Assembly: GCA_964497615.1 (NCBI GenBank) | Contig: CAZCEC010000021.1 | Span: 1-64,000, forward strand | Direction of reading: 5' to 3' | DNA from: CAZCEC01 sp964497615 | Lineage (GTDB): Bacteria > Chloroflexota > Anaerolineae > Anaerolineales > UBA6663 | Length of the DNA stretch: 64,000 bases | Shown: positions 1-8,211 of the stretch, piece by piece | Layout: the number at the start of each line of letters is the position of its first letter | How positions within the stretch are numbered: the stretch's first letter is position 1 | The notes under the pieces: model-generated | What the model saw: only the letters and a program-made list of their open reading frames with translations | The model's database searches: none | What the model was told of the DNA's origin: nothing | Program-made: the position numbers and the translations under genes

Positions 1-1785
1 GCCTACGTCCTCGCTACCTGGTTCCAGCCTGCCTTCACCAACTTCAGCCCGTTATGGATCGTGGGTCCCGCTGGCTCGGGCAAATCCCGCCTCCTGCATC
101 TTCTGTCCCGCCTTACCCACTTCGGCCTCGTCGTCTCCCCCTTCGCCTCCCACCGCCACCTCTACGCCCTCGCCGCTCTGGGCGCCAGCCTCGCCGTGGA
201 CGATGCCGACGCACTCTTCCCCGCCCAGCGCCATGCCGCCGCCCCCTTGCGCCCGTCCAGCAACGCCCAATCCATCCTGCTCACCGGCGCCCGCCGCGGC
301 ATCTTCCATTCCAACCCCCGCGCTCCGGGCCGTCTCGCCACCTATCAGCCCGCCGATCCCGCCGCTCGCCTGGCCGCCTCCGACCTCTTCGGCCCGCGCC
401 TCTTCGCTGCCCGTTTCGTACCGCACCCCCACCTGGCCGAATCGGCCCTCGTCCTCCCCGTGGAGCCTTCTGGCGACACCTCCCGGTCGGCATACGACCC
501 CGAATCACCCCACGATTGGCCCTGCGACCCCGCCGCCCTCACCGACGACCTCTGGGCCCTCGCCCTTTCATCCCTCTCCCACCTGCCCGCCCACCTGTCC
601 CAGGTCGCCGCCCTGTCCATGCCCTCCTTCGGTCCCGGCGAGCAGCCTCACAACGCCCCCGCGCTGGCCCTGGCCTGGCGCCCCCTCTTCGCCGTCGCCG
701 ACTGGCTGGCTGATCATGGCGTCCCCAATGCCCCCGACTTCTGCGCCCTGGCCATCCACCTCCGCCACCACCCGCCGCCCTCCCCGGCCACCCAGCTTGC
801 CGTCATTGCCCTCCACGCCCTCCACCGCCTCGTCTGCTATCGCCAGCTCGGTGTGCTCGCGCCCGCGCTCCCCCCTCCGCCCGAGCCCCCGCCGCCCTAC
901 GACCCCACCGACAATCGCAACGCCGTTCGCATCAAGTCTGGCGTTGAAAGGTGGGCTGAAGCGTACCTCCAAGAGGAGCGCGATAGGAAGTTCGAGGAAT
1001 ATCTCGAGCAGGTAGACCCCCTCACCGGCAACCCGCTCCCCGGTACGCAAGCCGAGCGCGACCATCTTGCGTACATCGCCAGCCTTGAGCGCGAGGGCAA
1101 GCTCAACCCCAGCCCTCCCGCCCCACAAGGCAGCCGGGACACCAACAGCGCCGCGAGCAGTCCTGGCAAGGCTGGCAAGGCTGGCAACGCTGGCAAGGCT
1201 GGCAACGCTGGCAATGCTGGCAATGCTGGCAACGCTGGCAATGCTGGCAACGCTGGCAACGCTGGCAATGCTGGCAACGCTGGCAACGCCCGCGGCCCCG
1301 GCCTCGCGTCCCCCAAACAGGTCTTCCACCCGGCCCCCACCGACGACCACGCCTTCAATGACTTCTTCGATATCCTTGAACGGATCAGTGCGCCCTTGAC
1401 CCTCACTCCCGACCTCGCCGAGGGCCTCGCCCTCGACGACATCTCTTTCCGGCCTGCCGCCCTCCTCGACCTCATGACCGGCGCCGCCCACCGCCTCGGC
1501 TTCGGTCATCTCGTCACCCGCCTCACGCCCAACGCCGTTGGCCATGTCCTCAGCCCCTTCGGCTTCCACCGCCGCCGCGACGAAGCCGGCACCCTCTACA
1601 CCTTCCCCGTCCACCGCCTCAACTCGCTCCTCCGCCAATATGGCCTCGACCTCCCGCCCCTCCCCGATCTGCGCGCCCTCGAAGACGCCCGCGTCGAACT
1701 CGCCGGCCTGCCCACCCCCGCAGACCGCCTCGCCCTCCTCTACGACCCGGATGATGAACTCGCCCCACGCTACCCACCTCCCTAA
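1..1785 (+). CDS. P-loop ATPase with C-terminal DUF3631-like region (5' partial)
   Basis: The frame is open from base 1, so the N-terminus lies outside the window; 594 codons are present. A Walker A motif GPAGSGKS follows the hydrophobic strand LWIV about 20 residues in, and SLAVDDAD about 40 residues later resembles Walker B. The ATPase-like part ends around residue 290. A charged helical linker follows (YLQEERDRKFEEYLEQ), then a tandem GKA/GNA tripeptide repeat (bases 1165-1290). The last 150 residues contain LTPNAVGHVLSPFGFHRRR, reminiscent of the C-terminal segment of DUF3631 proteins, which are usually found in plasmids, prophages and integrative elements. The function, perhaps a replication or helicase-type ATPase, is inference. 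Third codon positions are strongly C-biased. No integrase or other element gene is visible, so the mobile context, if any, lies to the left. Confidence 0.55.
   Translation, partial: AYVLATWFQPAFTNFSPLWIVGPAGSGKSRLLHLLSRLTHFGLVVSPFASHRHLYALAALGASLAVDDADALFPAQRHAAAPLRPSSNAQSILLTGARRGIFHSNPRAPGRLATYQPADPAARLAASDLFGPRLFAARFVPHPHLAESALVLPVEPSGDTSRSAYDPESPHDWPCDPAALTDDLWALALSSLSHLPAHLSQVAALSMPSFGPGEQPHNAPALALAWRPLFAVADWLADHGVPNAPDFCALAIHLRHHPPPSPATQLAVIALHALHRLVCYRQLGVLAPALPPPPEPPPPYDPTDNRNAVRIKSGVERWAEAYLQEERDRKFEEYLEQVDPLTGNPLPGTQAERDHLAYIASLEREGKLNPSPPAPQGSRDTNSAASSPGKAGKAGNAGKAGNAGNAGNAGNAGNAGNAGNAGNAGNAGNARGPGLASPKQVFHPAPTDDHAFNDFFDILERISAPLTLTPDLAEGLALDDISFRPAALLDLMTGAAHRLGFGHLVTRLTPNAVGHVLSPFGFHRRRDEAGTLYTFPVHRLNSLLRQYGLDLPPLPDLRALEDARVELAGLPTPADRLALLYDPDDELAPRYPPP
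1165..1290 (+). repeat. 9-bp coding minisatellite, 14 units
   Basis: Fourteen uninterrupted 9-bp units of the form GGCAAYGCT or GGCAAGGCT encode (Gly-Asn/Lys-Ala)14 inside the ATPase gene. The Lys version occurs in units 1, 2 and 4, and the rest are Asn. The 9-bp period preserves the reading frame, so copy-number change would lengthen or shorten a flexible linker without disrupting the C-terminal domain. Confidence 0.95.
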
Positions 1786-1789
1786 TGAT

Positions 1790-1819
1790 TTGGCATAAAA
1801 ATCCATTCCCCGCTATAAT
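1790..1819 (+). promoter_or_regulatory. sigma70-type promoter
   Basis: TTGGCA (1790-1795) and a perfect TATAAT (1814-1819) are separated by 18 bp, just after the stop codon of the ATPase gene. An ATG at 1827 follows the -10 box by 7 bp, the spacing of the leaderless starts seen elsewhere in this window. The downstream product is unclear (see 1827-2195). Confidence 0.6.
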
Positions 1820-1826
1820 GCCCTCC

Positions 1827-2195
1827 ATGCTGGCCTGGATTGTGCAGTTCATCCAGTTACGCATCCCGACCCCGCCCCTGCGCTTGGCCTGGCAGCCGCT
1901 CGCTGCCGTGCCCTCGGCGGCGTCGTGGGCCCATTGTGGGCACTTTCCACGGATATTGAGCACGCGATCTCGATTGTGCGACGAAGGCCGTCATCCCCGC
2001 CGCCCGTACTTGTCCGGCAAGCTCTCCCTGCGCGGGCGCGGCCTTCCGATTCAGGTGCACCTACACCAGGCCCGGCGCAAGCCGGCGTACCAGCTTCGGG
2101 GGCCGTCCAACACACCCGCCGCTGGCTCGGAAGGGGCAGATCCCGGTCATCACTGGAACCGCCCGCTTCCATACGGGGTAACCTACCAGACCTGA
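1827..2195 (+). CDS. doubtful leaderless reading frame in the 1786-2345 gap
   Basis: This 122-codon frame begins exactly where a leaderless transcript from the 1790-1819 promoter would start. The first ~35 codons have GC-rich third positions like real genes here. The remainder is rich in Arg, Pro and His with ordinary third positions, and no family was recognised. It may be a degraded gene, a chance frame over an RNA, or nothing. The rest of the 560-bp gap (1786-2345) contains only a GC-rich hairpin (GGCGCGGCCC at 2252-2261 against GGGCCCGCGCC at 2270-2280, one bulged base). I found no tRNA, tmRNA, SRP RNA or RNase P signature on either strand. Confidence 0.2.
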   Translation: MLAWIVQFIQLRIPTPPLRLAWQPLAAVPSAASWAHCGHFPRILSTRSRLCDEGRHPRRPYLSGKLSLRGRGLPIQVHLHQARRKPAYQLRGPSNTPAAGSEGADPGHHWNRPLPYGVTYQT

Positions 2196-2345
2196 CGGGG
2201 ACCGCGGTCCGATCCGCGCCCCCTGCCTGAGGCGACCAATCGAGATCAACCGGCGCGGCCCTGCACAGCGGGCCCGCGCCCGGCGGCAGCCGTGGATTGC
2301 GCCCCCACCGAGCGCACACCAGGGCTGTTTTTTGTTTCGGATAAC

Positions 2346-3008
2346 ATGAAAGTTACTGCCCTCCGCATGCAAACCCGCGGCAAAGCCCGCGTCAACGTCT
2401 ACCTCGACGGCAAATTCGCCTTCGGCCTTGCCCGCATCGTCGCCGCCCGCCTTTCCATCGGCCAGGAACTCGACGAAGCCGCCGTGGCCCGCCTCCAGGG
2501 CCTGGACGACGCCGAGATGGCCTACGAGCGCGCCCTGCGCTTCCTCGCCCCGCGCCCCCGCTCCGAGGCCGAAGTGCGCCGCCGCCTCAAACAGCAGAAG
2601 ATCGTCCCGGCCCTCATCGACGGCGTCATCGACCGCCTGCGCGCCGCCAGCCTGCTGGACGACCAGGCCTTCGCCAACTACTGGGTGGAGAACCGCGCCG
2701 CCTTCCGCCCGCGCAGCGAGCGCGTCCTGCGCGCCGAACTCCGCCAAAAGGGCCTGCCCGACGAAGCCGTGCGCGCCGCCCTGTCCGAGACCGACGACAA
2801 CGCCGCCGCCTACAGCCTGGCCCTCCGCCGCGCCCGCCGCCTCGCCGGCCTTCAGTACAACGACTTCCGCCGCCGCCTCGGCGACTACCTCGCCCGGCGC
2901 GGCTTCAACTTCGATACGATCGAGCCAGTGGTCGAACGGGTGTGGACCGAGCACAGTGGCCAGGCCGAGGCCGCCCAGCCGGACCCTTCCGCCGATCCTG
3001 AGGAGTAA
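2346..3008 (+). CDS. recX: RecX-family regulatory protein
   Basis: This 220-residue protein has the three-repeat all-helical architecture of RecX, which binds RecA filaments and modulates recombinase activity in the cytoplasm. Recognisable segments are the N-terminal basic strand-rich start (VTALRMQTRGKARVNVYLDGK), the repeat core AEVRRRLKQQKI..LIDGVIDRLRAASLLDD, ANYWVENRAAFRPRSERVLRAELRQKGL and the last repeat DFRRRLGDYLARRGF. The ATG at 2346 is chosen because upstream residues in frame do not look like RecX; the Shine-Dalgarno is weak. Five bases separate it from rny, so the two are probably co-transcribed. recA is not in the window. Confidence 0.88.
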   Translation: MKVTALRMQTRGKARVNVYLDGKFAFGLARIVAARLSIGQELDEAAVARLQGLDDAEMAYERALRFLAPRPRSEAEVRRRLKQQKIVPALIDGVIDRLRAASLLDDQAFANYWVENRAAFRPRSERVLRAELRQKGLPDEAVRAALSETDDNAAAYSLALRRARRLAGLQYNDFRRRLGDYLARRGFNFDTIEPVVERVWTEHSGQAEAAQPDPSADPEE

Positions 3009-3013
3009 CCGCC

Positions 3014-4591
3014 GTGGACCAGATTCTGCCCATCCTCATCACTGCCCTGCTGGGCGTCATCGTCGCCGTTATTGCCGCCGCCGTGGCCGCCATCATGGCC
3101 CGCCGGGCCGGCCAGCGCGAAGGCGCGGAACGTGAGCGCCTCCAGCACGAAGCGCAGGACCGCGAGCGCGGCGCTCAGGCCAAGAACGTCGTCCAGGAAG
3201 CCGAAAGCCAGGCCCGCGAGATCGTCCTGCGCGCCAAGGATGAGGCCCTCAAGGTTCGCAACCAGGCCGAGGACGACCTCGTCAAGCGTCAAGCCGAGCT
3301 CAGCAAGGAAGACCAGCGCCTCCTGCGCCGCCGCGAAGACCTGGACAAGAAGAACGACCAGTACGAGCAGCGCCGCTCGCAGCTTGATAAGCGCCAGAGC
3401 GCCCTCGACCGCCGCGAAGCCGACATCAACAAGCTTCAGGCCGAGCGCCTGGCCGAGCTCCAGCGCATCGCCGGCATGACCCGCGAGGATGCCAAGGCCA
3501 TGCTGGTGGCCGCTGTGGAGAAGGACGCCCGCGCCGACATGGCCCGCACCATCCGCCAGATCGACGAGCAGGCCCGCGCCGAGGGCGATGCGCGCGCCCG
3601 CAAGATCATCTCCACCGCCATCCAGCGCATCGCCTCGGAACACGTCTCCGAGATCAGCGTCTCGTCCGTGCCCCTGCCCGCCGATGACCTCAAGGGCCGC
3701 ATCATCGGCCGCAACGGCCGCAACATCCGCTCCTTCGAGCAGGCCGCCGGCGTGGATGTCGTCGTGGACGACACCCCCGAGGCCGTCACCATCTCATCCT
3801 TCGACCCCATCCGCCGCGAGGTCGCCAAGCGTGCCATGGCCAAGCTGGTGGTGGACGGCCGCATCCACCCGGCCCACATCGAGAAGCTTGTCCATGATGC
3901 CCAGAAGGAAGTGGACCAGGTGATCCGCGAGGCCGGCGAGCAGGCCGCCTTCGAGGCCGGCGTGCCCGGCCTGCACCCGGAAGTGCTGCGCCTGCTGGGC
4001 CGGCTCAAGTTCCGCACCTCCTACGGCCAGAACCAGCACGCCCACGCCATCGAGACCTCCCAGATCGCGGGCGTCATCGCCGCCGAGATGGGCGCCGATG
4101 TGGCCCTGTCCAAGGCCGGCGGCCTGCTGCACGACCTGGGCAAGGCCATCGACCACGAGGTGGAGGGCACCCATGCCGCCATCGGCGCGGAGTATGCCCG
4201 CCGCTATGGCGTGGGCGCCAAGGTCGTCAACGCCATCGCCTCCCACCACCACGAAGTCGAGCAGGAGACGGTCGAGGCCATCATCGTCGAGGCCGCCGAC
4301 GCCATCTCCGGCGCGCGGCCCGGCGCCCGGCGCGAGTCCTACGACCAATACGTCAAGCGCGTCCGCACCCTGGAAGACATCGCCAACTCCTTTGCCGGCG
4401 TCCAGCAGAGCTACGCCCTCCAGGCCGGCCGCGAAGTCCGCATCATCGTTCGCCCCGAGTCAGTGGATGACCTGGCCGCCCTCCAGCTCAGCAAGGACAT
4501 CGCCCGCAAGATCGAGGAAACGATGACCTACCCCGGCCAGATCCGCGTCACCGTCATCCGCGAGACCCGCGTCACCGAATTGGCGAAGTAA
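3014..4591 (+). CDS. rny: Ribonuclease Y
   Basis: A membrane-anchored endoribonuclease that initiates mRNA decay. The 525-residue length is typical. Order of parts: one N-terminal transmembrane helix (residues 4-26), a long charged coiled coil (30-200), a KH RNA-binding domain with the GRIIGRNGRNIR motif (about 215-280), and an HD phosphohydrolase domain with HAIETSQIAGVIA, then LLHDLGKAIDHEVEG and ASHHHEVE (about 335-430). All HD metal ligands expected for activity are visible. The start is GTG at 3014, five bases after recX. The short intergenic palindromic repeats lie immediately downstream. Confidence 0.95.
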   Translation: MDQILPILITALLGVIVAVIAAAVAAIMARRAGQREGAERERLQHEAQDRERGAQAKNVVQEAESQAREIVLRAKDEALKVRNQAEDDLVKRQAELSKEDQRLLRRREDLDKKNDQYEQRRSQLDKRQSALDRREADINKLQAERLAELQRIAGMTREDAKAMLVAAVEKDARADMARTIRQIDEQARAEGDARARKIISTAIQRIASEHVSEISVSSVPLPADDLKGRIIGRNGRNIRSFEQAAGVDVVVDDTPEAVTISSFDPIRREVAKRAMAKLVVDGRIHPAHIEKLVHDAQKEVDQVIREAGEQAAFEAGVPGLHPEVLRLLGRLKFRTSYGQNQHAHAIETSQIAGVIAAEMGADVALSKAGGLLHDLGKAIDHEVEGTHAAIGAEYARRYGVGAKVVNAIASHHHEVEQETVEAIIVEAADAISGARPGARRESYDQYVKRVRTLEDIANSFAGVQQSYALQAGREVRIIVRPESVDDLAALQLSKDIARKIEETMTYPGQIRVTVIRETRVTELAK

Positions 4592-4599
4592 GCCTTCCC

Positions 4600-4664
4600 G
4601 TAGTAGCGAATTCATTCGCTCCCGGACCCAAGGGCACCAGTCGCGGCGAAAGGTTCGCTACTAC
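4600..4664 (+). repeat. palindromic intergenic repeat, copy 1
   Basis: GTAGTAGCGAA (4600-4610) and its exact complement TTCGCTACTAC (4654-4664) flank a 43-bp interior. The element lies nine bases after the rny stop codon. It resembles REP/MITE-like non-coding repeats; no ORF is present. Confidence 0.75.
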
Positions 4665-4686
4665 AAGCGCGCTGCCCGCCGCGCCC

Positions 4687-4750
4687 GTAGTAGCGAATTC
4701 ATTCCCTCCCGATGGAAAGGCACAGGGAGCGGCGTATAGATTCGCTTTTG
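4687..4750 (+). repeat. palindromic intergenic repeat, copy 2 (degenerate)
   Basis: The left arm GTAGTAGCGAATTCATT (4687-4703) is identical to the start of copy 1. The interior is similar (CTCCCG, GGCAC, GCGGCG in the same order). The right end (ATTCGCTTTT near 4739-4748) has lost the CTACTAC part of the arm. The two copies are direct neighbours in the rny/4773 convergent intergenic space. Confidence 0.65.
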
Positions 4751-4772
4751 CGTGCTGAGGTCCAGCTTTCCG

Positions 4773-5336
4773 CTAACGTGCGGCCGGGGCACGATATAGA
4801 TACCAGTGCTCGGCCTCGGGAAAGCCGCCCTGCAATTCCGCCGCCCAAACGAATGCCTCGCCCATCAACCGCCCGCGCGCCAGCCGGTCCAGCGCCTCCA
4901 GGCTCCGCGCCGCCGCCGAGTCGGCCGTGCGCGGGAACTTGTGCAGCAACAGCCCCGCGATCACGCGCTGAACCACGTCATGGGCATATTGCTCGGTGCA
5001 GGTGCGCGGGTTCTCGCGGCAGTCGTCCCAAAACTGCTGCCATAGGTTGACCCGCGTGTGCAGCTCGCGCTCAGCCTTCTTCTCCGCCGCCACCTGCCAG
5101 TTGCCCAGCGTCGCATCCACCTGCCGGGCGGCCGCGTTGCGGGCGGCGCGCTGGTCCTGGCTCAAGCGCGTGTCCACTGCCTCCAGCCGGGTCTGTGTCA
5201 GCAGCAGCAGGCCCAGGCTCAGCTTCGGAACACTGCTGGGGGCCTGCATCTGCCAGAAGATGGGTTCGGCCAGCAGGTAGTCCTTCAGTTCGTCCGCCAT
5301 CTTCGTGAGAATGCTCAGTTCACGGGTTGTATCCAT
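4773..5336 (-). CDS. conserved-looking hypothetical protein, 187 aa
   Basis: No family was recognised. The protein is soluble and helical with many Gln, Arg and Trp residues. It has no signal peptide or membrane segment and contains a Cys pair (DDCRENPRTCTEQ) near the middle. The start at 5336 is preferred over one six codons upstream because AGGAG lies eight bases before this ATG. It has its own strand context: the terminator of the upstream unit (5412-5450) separates it from the 5475-5879 gene. Third-position GC is normal for the region, supporting a real gene. Confidence 0.6.
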   Translation of the reverse strand: MDTTRELSILTKMADELKDYLLAEPIFWQMQAPSSVPKLSLGLLLLTQTRLEAVDTRLSQDQRAARNAAARQVDATLGNWQVAAEKKAERELHTRVNLWQQFWDDCRENPRTCTEQYAHDVVQRVIAGLLLHKFPRTADSAAARSLEALDRLARGRLMGEAFVWAAELQGGFPEAEHWYLYRAPAAR

Positions 5337-5411
5337 GGGACCAACTCCTCTCACTCAATGGGATACCACAAAACCCTGCGTCTGACCATGCCGCCGGTGA
5401 ATTGCGCCGAA

Positions 5412-5450
5412 CAAAAAACGCCCCCGCCAGCCGCGTCGGCGGGCGAGGGC
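5412..5450 (-). terminator. intrinsic terminator of the pdh unit
   Basis: Read on the minus strand, a GCCCGCCG/GGCGGGGGC-type stem closes over a short loop and is followed by TTTTTTG. It lies 25 bases past the stop of the 5475-5879 gene and so ends the E1alpha-E1beta-E2-hypothetical transcript. Confidence 0.8.
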
Positions 5451-5474
5451 ATGCCTGGATGGAGGCCAGCCAGG

Positions 5475-5879
5475 TTAGTTGGATCGATCCAGCCGCTCGG
5501 GGTTGTGGAACGCGGCCTTGCCCTGCAATTCCTGCCAGCGCTTGTCCGCGTCCTCCAGCCGCCATTCCCAGACGGTCTCGCCCGCCTCATTTTCGTAGCG
5601 CAGGGTCGCGGGCCGGCGGATGATGTTCGCCAGTCCCTGCGCCAGGGAGGGCGAGGCCGGGGCCGTGGTCAGGCGGGCCCATTTCGTGGGCTCCCACTCC
5701 AGCGCCATCCGGGCGCCGCTGTAGCTCCCCTCGAGCAGGTAGGGCGCCTGGGCGCGCGTGACGTGCAGCAGCACACCGCCGAAGCGGTAGTCCCAGAACG
5801 TGCCGTTGACGCGTTCAGCCAGCAAATACGGATCGTTCTCCGGCGTGCGGTAGAACCAGGTGGTTGCGGTAGCGGCCAT
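5475..5879 (-). CDS. hypothetical protein at end of pdh operon, 134 aa
   Basis: An unrecognised small soluble protein rich in Trp, Tyr and Arg, with many short alternating beta-like segments and no membrane helix. CAGGAG precedes its ATG by eight bases. It starts 32 bases after the E2 gene and is followed directly by the terminator at 5412-5450, so it is probably the last gene of the dehydrogenase operon. Whether it has a role in the complex is unknown. Confidence 0.6.
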   Translation of the reverse strand: MAATATTWFYRTPENDPYLLAERVNGTFWDYRFGGVLLHVTRAQAPYLLEGSYSGARMALEWEPTKWARLTTAPASPSLAQGLANIIRRPATLRYENEAGETVWEWRLEDADKRWQELQGKAAFHNPERLDRSN

Positions 5880-5911
5880 GACGTGCGACTCCTGATGCTA
5901 GAAGGTTGAGA

Positions 5912-7201
5912 TTACAGAAACAGCCGCAGGGGCTCTTCCAAGTATTTCTTGACGGATTGCAGGAAGCGGGCGGCCTCGGCGCCATCGGTCACGCGGTGAT
6001 CGGCCGAGACGGTGACGATCATGCGCTGGCCCGGAACCAGGGCGCCATCCTTCACCACGGGCACCGCCTTCACCGTGCCGGTTGCCAGGATGGCGGCCTC
6101 CGGCGGGTTGATGATGGCGATGAAGTTGTCCATGTCGTACATGCCCAGGTTGGAAATCGAGAAGGTGGAGCCTTCGATGTCGGCCCCCTGTACCTTGCCG
6201 GCCCGCACCCGGCCCACCATCTCCTTCATCTCGGCGGCGATCTGCGCCACGGGCTTCTGGTCGGCGTCCTTGACCACCACCGTCAGCAGGCCGCCCTCGA
6301 TGGCGACGGCATTGCCGATGTTGACGTGTCCCTTGCGGACGACCTTGTCTCCGCCGAAGGAAGCGTTCAGGTTGGGGAACTCGCGCAGCGCCAGGGCCGC
6401 TGCCTTGATGATGAAGTCGTTGACCGACAGCTTGCCTTCCTCCGGCAGCAAGGCATTGATCTGCTTGCGGAGCGCCATGGCCGCGTCCATGTCCACCTGC
6501 GTGTTGAGGTAGAACTGCGGCACGGTCTGCTTCGATTCGGTCATGCGCCGCGCGATGATGGCGCGCATGCGCGTCAGCGGCACCACCTCGTCCTCGTGCG
6601 CCACGACGGGCGCCGCGGGGGTGGGGCGGGCCACCGCCGCAGCAGCGGCCGCTGAGACAGCCGCCGGCCGGGGCTGGGCCAGGTAGGCCTCCACGTCCTT
6701 CTTGACGATGCGGCCGCCAGGGCCGGTGCCGGGGATCTGGCTGATATCCACCCCAGCGTCCGCCGCCATCTTGCGCGCGATGGGGGAGGCGGGCGCGCCC
6801 GGCGTGGGCGCAACCTGGACCGGGGCGCCGGCTGGGGGCGTCCCATTGCCGGCGGCTGGCTTGGGCGCGGCGGGCGGGGGAGCGGCCGGCGCTTCAGGTG
6901 CGGCCTCGGCGGCCGGCGCGGCGGGGGCCTGGCCCTTGAGGGCATTCAGGTCCACCTGCTCATCAGCCGAGCCGATCACGGCCATCAGCGCGCCCACGGG
7001 CACGGGCTGGCCTTCCTCCACCACCCAGCCCTTGACGACGCCGCTGGCGGGGGCCTCGACTTCCACAGTTGCCTTGTCGGTTTCGATCTCAGCCAGCACC
7101 TCGCCCTTGGCGACGGTCTCGCCGTCCTTCTTCACCTTCCGGACCAGGGTGCCCTCGGCCATGTCGAAGCCGAGCTTGGGCATGGGGACTAGTTCAGGCA
7201 T
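5912..7201 (-). CDS. pdhC: Dihydrolipoamide acyltransferase (E2) of a 2-oxoacid dehydrogenase complex
   Basis: E2 core enzyme that transfers the acyl group from lipoamide to CoA. A single N-terminal lipoyl domain carries the lipoylation Lys at about residue 43 (EIETDKATVEV). A Pro/Ala-rich linker follows, then a peripheral subunit-binding domain (PIARKMAADAGVDISQIPGTG, about 140-175) and the catalytic domain with the active-site ADHRVTDG motif near the C-terminus. At 429 residues with one lipoyl domain it is a compact Gram-positive/organellar type. It follows E1beta by 11 bases. The substrate could be pyruvate, acetoin or branched-chain 2-oxoacids; pyruvate is the default reading. No E3 gene is in the window. 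Confidence 0.93.
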   Translation of the reverse strand: MPELVPMPKLGFDMAEGTLVRKVKKDGETVAKGEVLAEIETDKATVEVEAPASGVVKGWVVEEGQPVPVGALMAVIGSADEQVDLNALKGQAPAAPAAEAAPEAPAAPPPAAPKPAAGNGTPPAGAPVQVAPTPGAPASPIARKMAADAGVDISQIPGTGPGGRIVKKDVEAYLAQPRPAAVSAAAAAAVARPTPAAPVVAHEDEVVPLTRMRAIIARRMTESKQTVPQFYLNTQVDMDAAMALRKQINALLPEEGKLSVNDFIIKAAALALREFPNLNASFGGDKVVRKGHVNIGNAVAIEGGLLTVVVKDADQKPVAQIAAEMKEMVGRVRAGKVQGADIEGSTFSISNLGMYDMDNFIAIINPPEAAILATGTVKAVPVVKDGALVPGQRMIVTVSADHRVTDGAEAARFLQSVKKYLEEPLRLFL

Positions 7202-7212
7202 GGCTCACTTCC

Positions 7213-8187
7213 CTATAGCAGGCTCTTCACGGCGTTCACTACGTCGCTTACGCTCGGTATGGCGCTCTTTTCCAGATCGGCACTGTACGGCAGGGGCACT
7301 TCCTTCTGCGCCAGCCGCACAATCGGCCCGTCCAGATAGTCGAAGCAGTTCTCATACATGCGGGCGGCCACCTCCGCCCCGACGCCATACGAGCGCCAGC
7401 CCTCTTCCACCACGATGGCCCGGTTGGTCTTTTTGAACGACTCATACACCGGGTCCAGGTCCAGCGGGCGCAGGCTGCGCAGGTCGATCACTTCCACCTC
7501 AATGCCCTCGCCCTCGAGTTGCTTGGCGGCCCGCATCGAGGTTTGCAGCATCTTGGAGTACGTCACGATGGTGACGTCCTTGCCTGCCCGCTTGAGGTCA
7601 CTCTTGCCGATGGGCAGCAGGAAGTCCTTGTCGTCCGGCACTTCGCCGCGTTCCTGGTACATGGTCGAGTGTTCGATGAACAGCACCGGGTCGCGCCCGC
7701 GGATGGCGGCCTTGAGCAAGCCCTTGGCGTCGGCGGGGGTGCCGGGGGCCACCACCTTCAGCCCTGGGAAATGCGCAAAGATCACGTCTGGCGTGTGCGA
7801 ATGAGTGGCCCCCAGCTGCTTTCCGCCGCCGGAGGTCGTGCGCACCACGACCGGCGTCTCAAACTGGCCGCCGAACATGGAGCGGAACTTGGCGGCGTGG
7901 TTGACGATTTGGTCCAGCGCCAGGAAGGCGAAGTTGATGGTCATGATCTCGGCCACCGGCTTGAGGCCGTTCATGGCTGCACCCACGGCCGCGCCCACGA
8001 TCACGCCTTCGGCGATGGGTGTATCGCGCACGCGTTCGGCGCCGAAATGGTCGTAGAAACCTTTGGTGACGGCATACGTGCCGCCCCACATGCCCACTTC
8101 CTCGCCCAGGATGATCACGTTCGTGTCGCGCTCCATCTCCTCCCACAGGGCTTGGGAGACGGCTTCGCGGATGGTCATGGATGGCAT
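7213..8187 (-). CDS. pdhB: 2-oxoacid dehydrogenase E1 component, beta subunit
   Basis: Beta half of the thiamine-diphosphate-dependent E1. The N-terminus TIREAVSQALWEEMERD and LGEEVGMWGGTYAVTKG contain the cofactor-activating Glu. RVRDTPIAEGVIVGAAVGAA, TTSGGGKQLGATHSH and the C-terminal VVEEGWRSYGVGAEVAAR are standard for the family. At 324 residues it is of normal length. It lies 24 bases downstream of the alpha gene and 11 bases upstream of E2. Confidence 0.94.
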   Translation of the reverse strand: MPSMTIREAVSQALWEEMERDTNVIILGEEVGMWGGTYAVTKGFYDHFGAERVRDTPIAEGVIVGAAVGAAMNGLKPVAEIMTINFAFLALDQIVNHAAKFRSMFGGQFETPVVVRTTSGGGKQLGATHSHTPDVIFAHFPGLKVVAPGTPADAKGLLKAAIRGRDPVLFIEHSTMYQERGEVPDDKDFLLPIGKSDLKRAGKDVTIVTYSKMLQTSMRAAKQLEGEGIEVEVIDLRSLRPLDLDPVYESFKKTNRAIVVEEGWRSYGVGAEVAARMYENCFDYLDGPIVRLAQKEVPLPYSADLEKSAIPSVSDVVNAVKSLL

Positions 8188-8211
8188 AGGCAGTGTCCGC
8201 TCCGGGTCCGG

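Noticed and set aside
568..1806. Long minus-strand frame opposite the partial ATPase gene
   Set aside because: Val/Gly/Glu-rich translation typical of antisense frames in GC-rich DNA. The plus strand has a P-loop motif and consistent third-position bias.
1786..2345. tmRNA, RNase P RNA or SRP RNA
   Set aside because: None of the conserved core sequences of these RNAs was found on either strand.
2061..2954. Minus-strand frame opposite recX
   Set aside because: Composition is that of an antisense shadow; recX motifs are clear on the plus strand.
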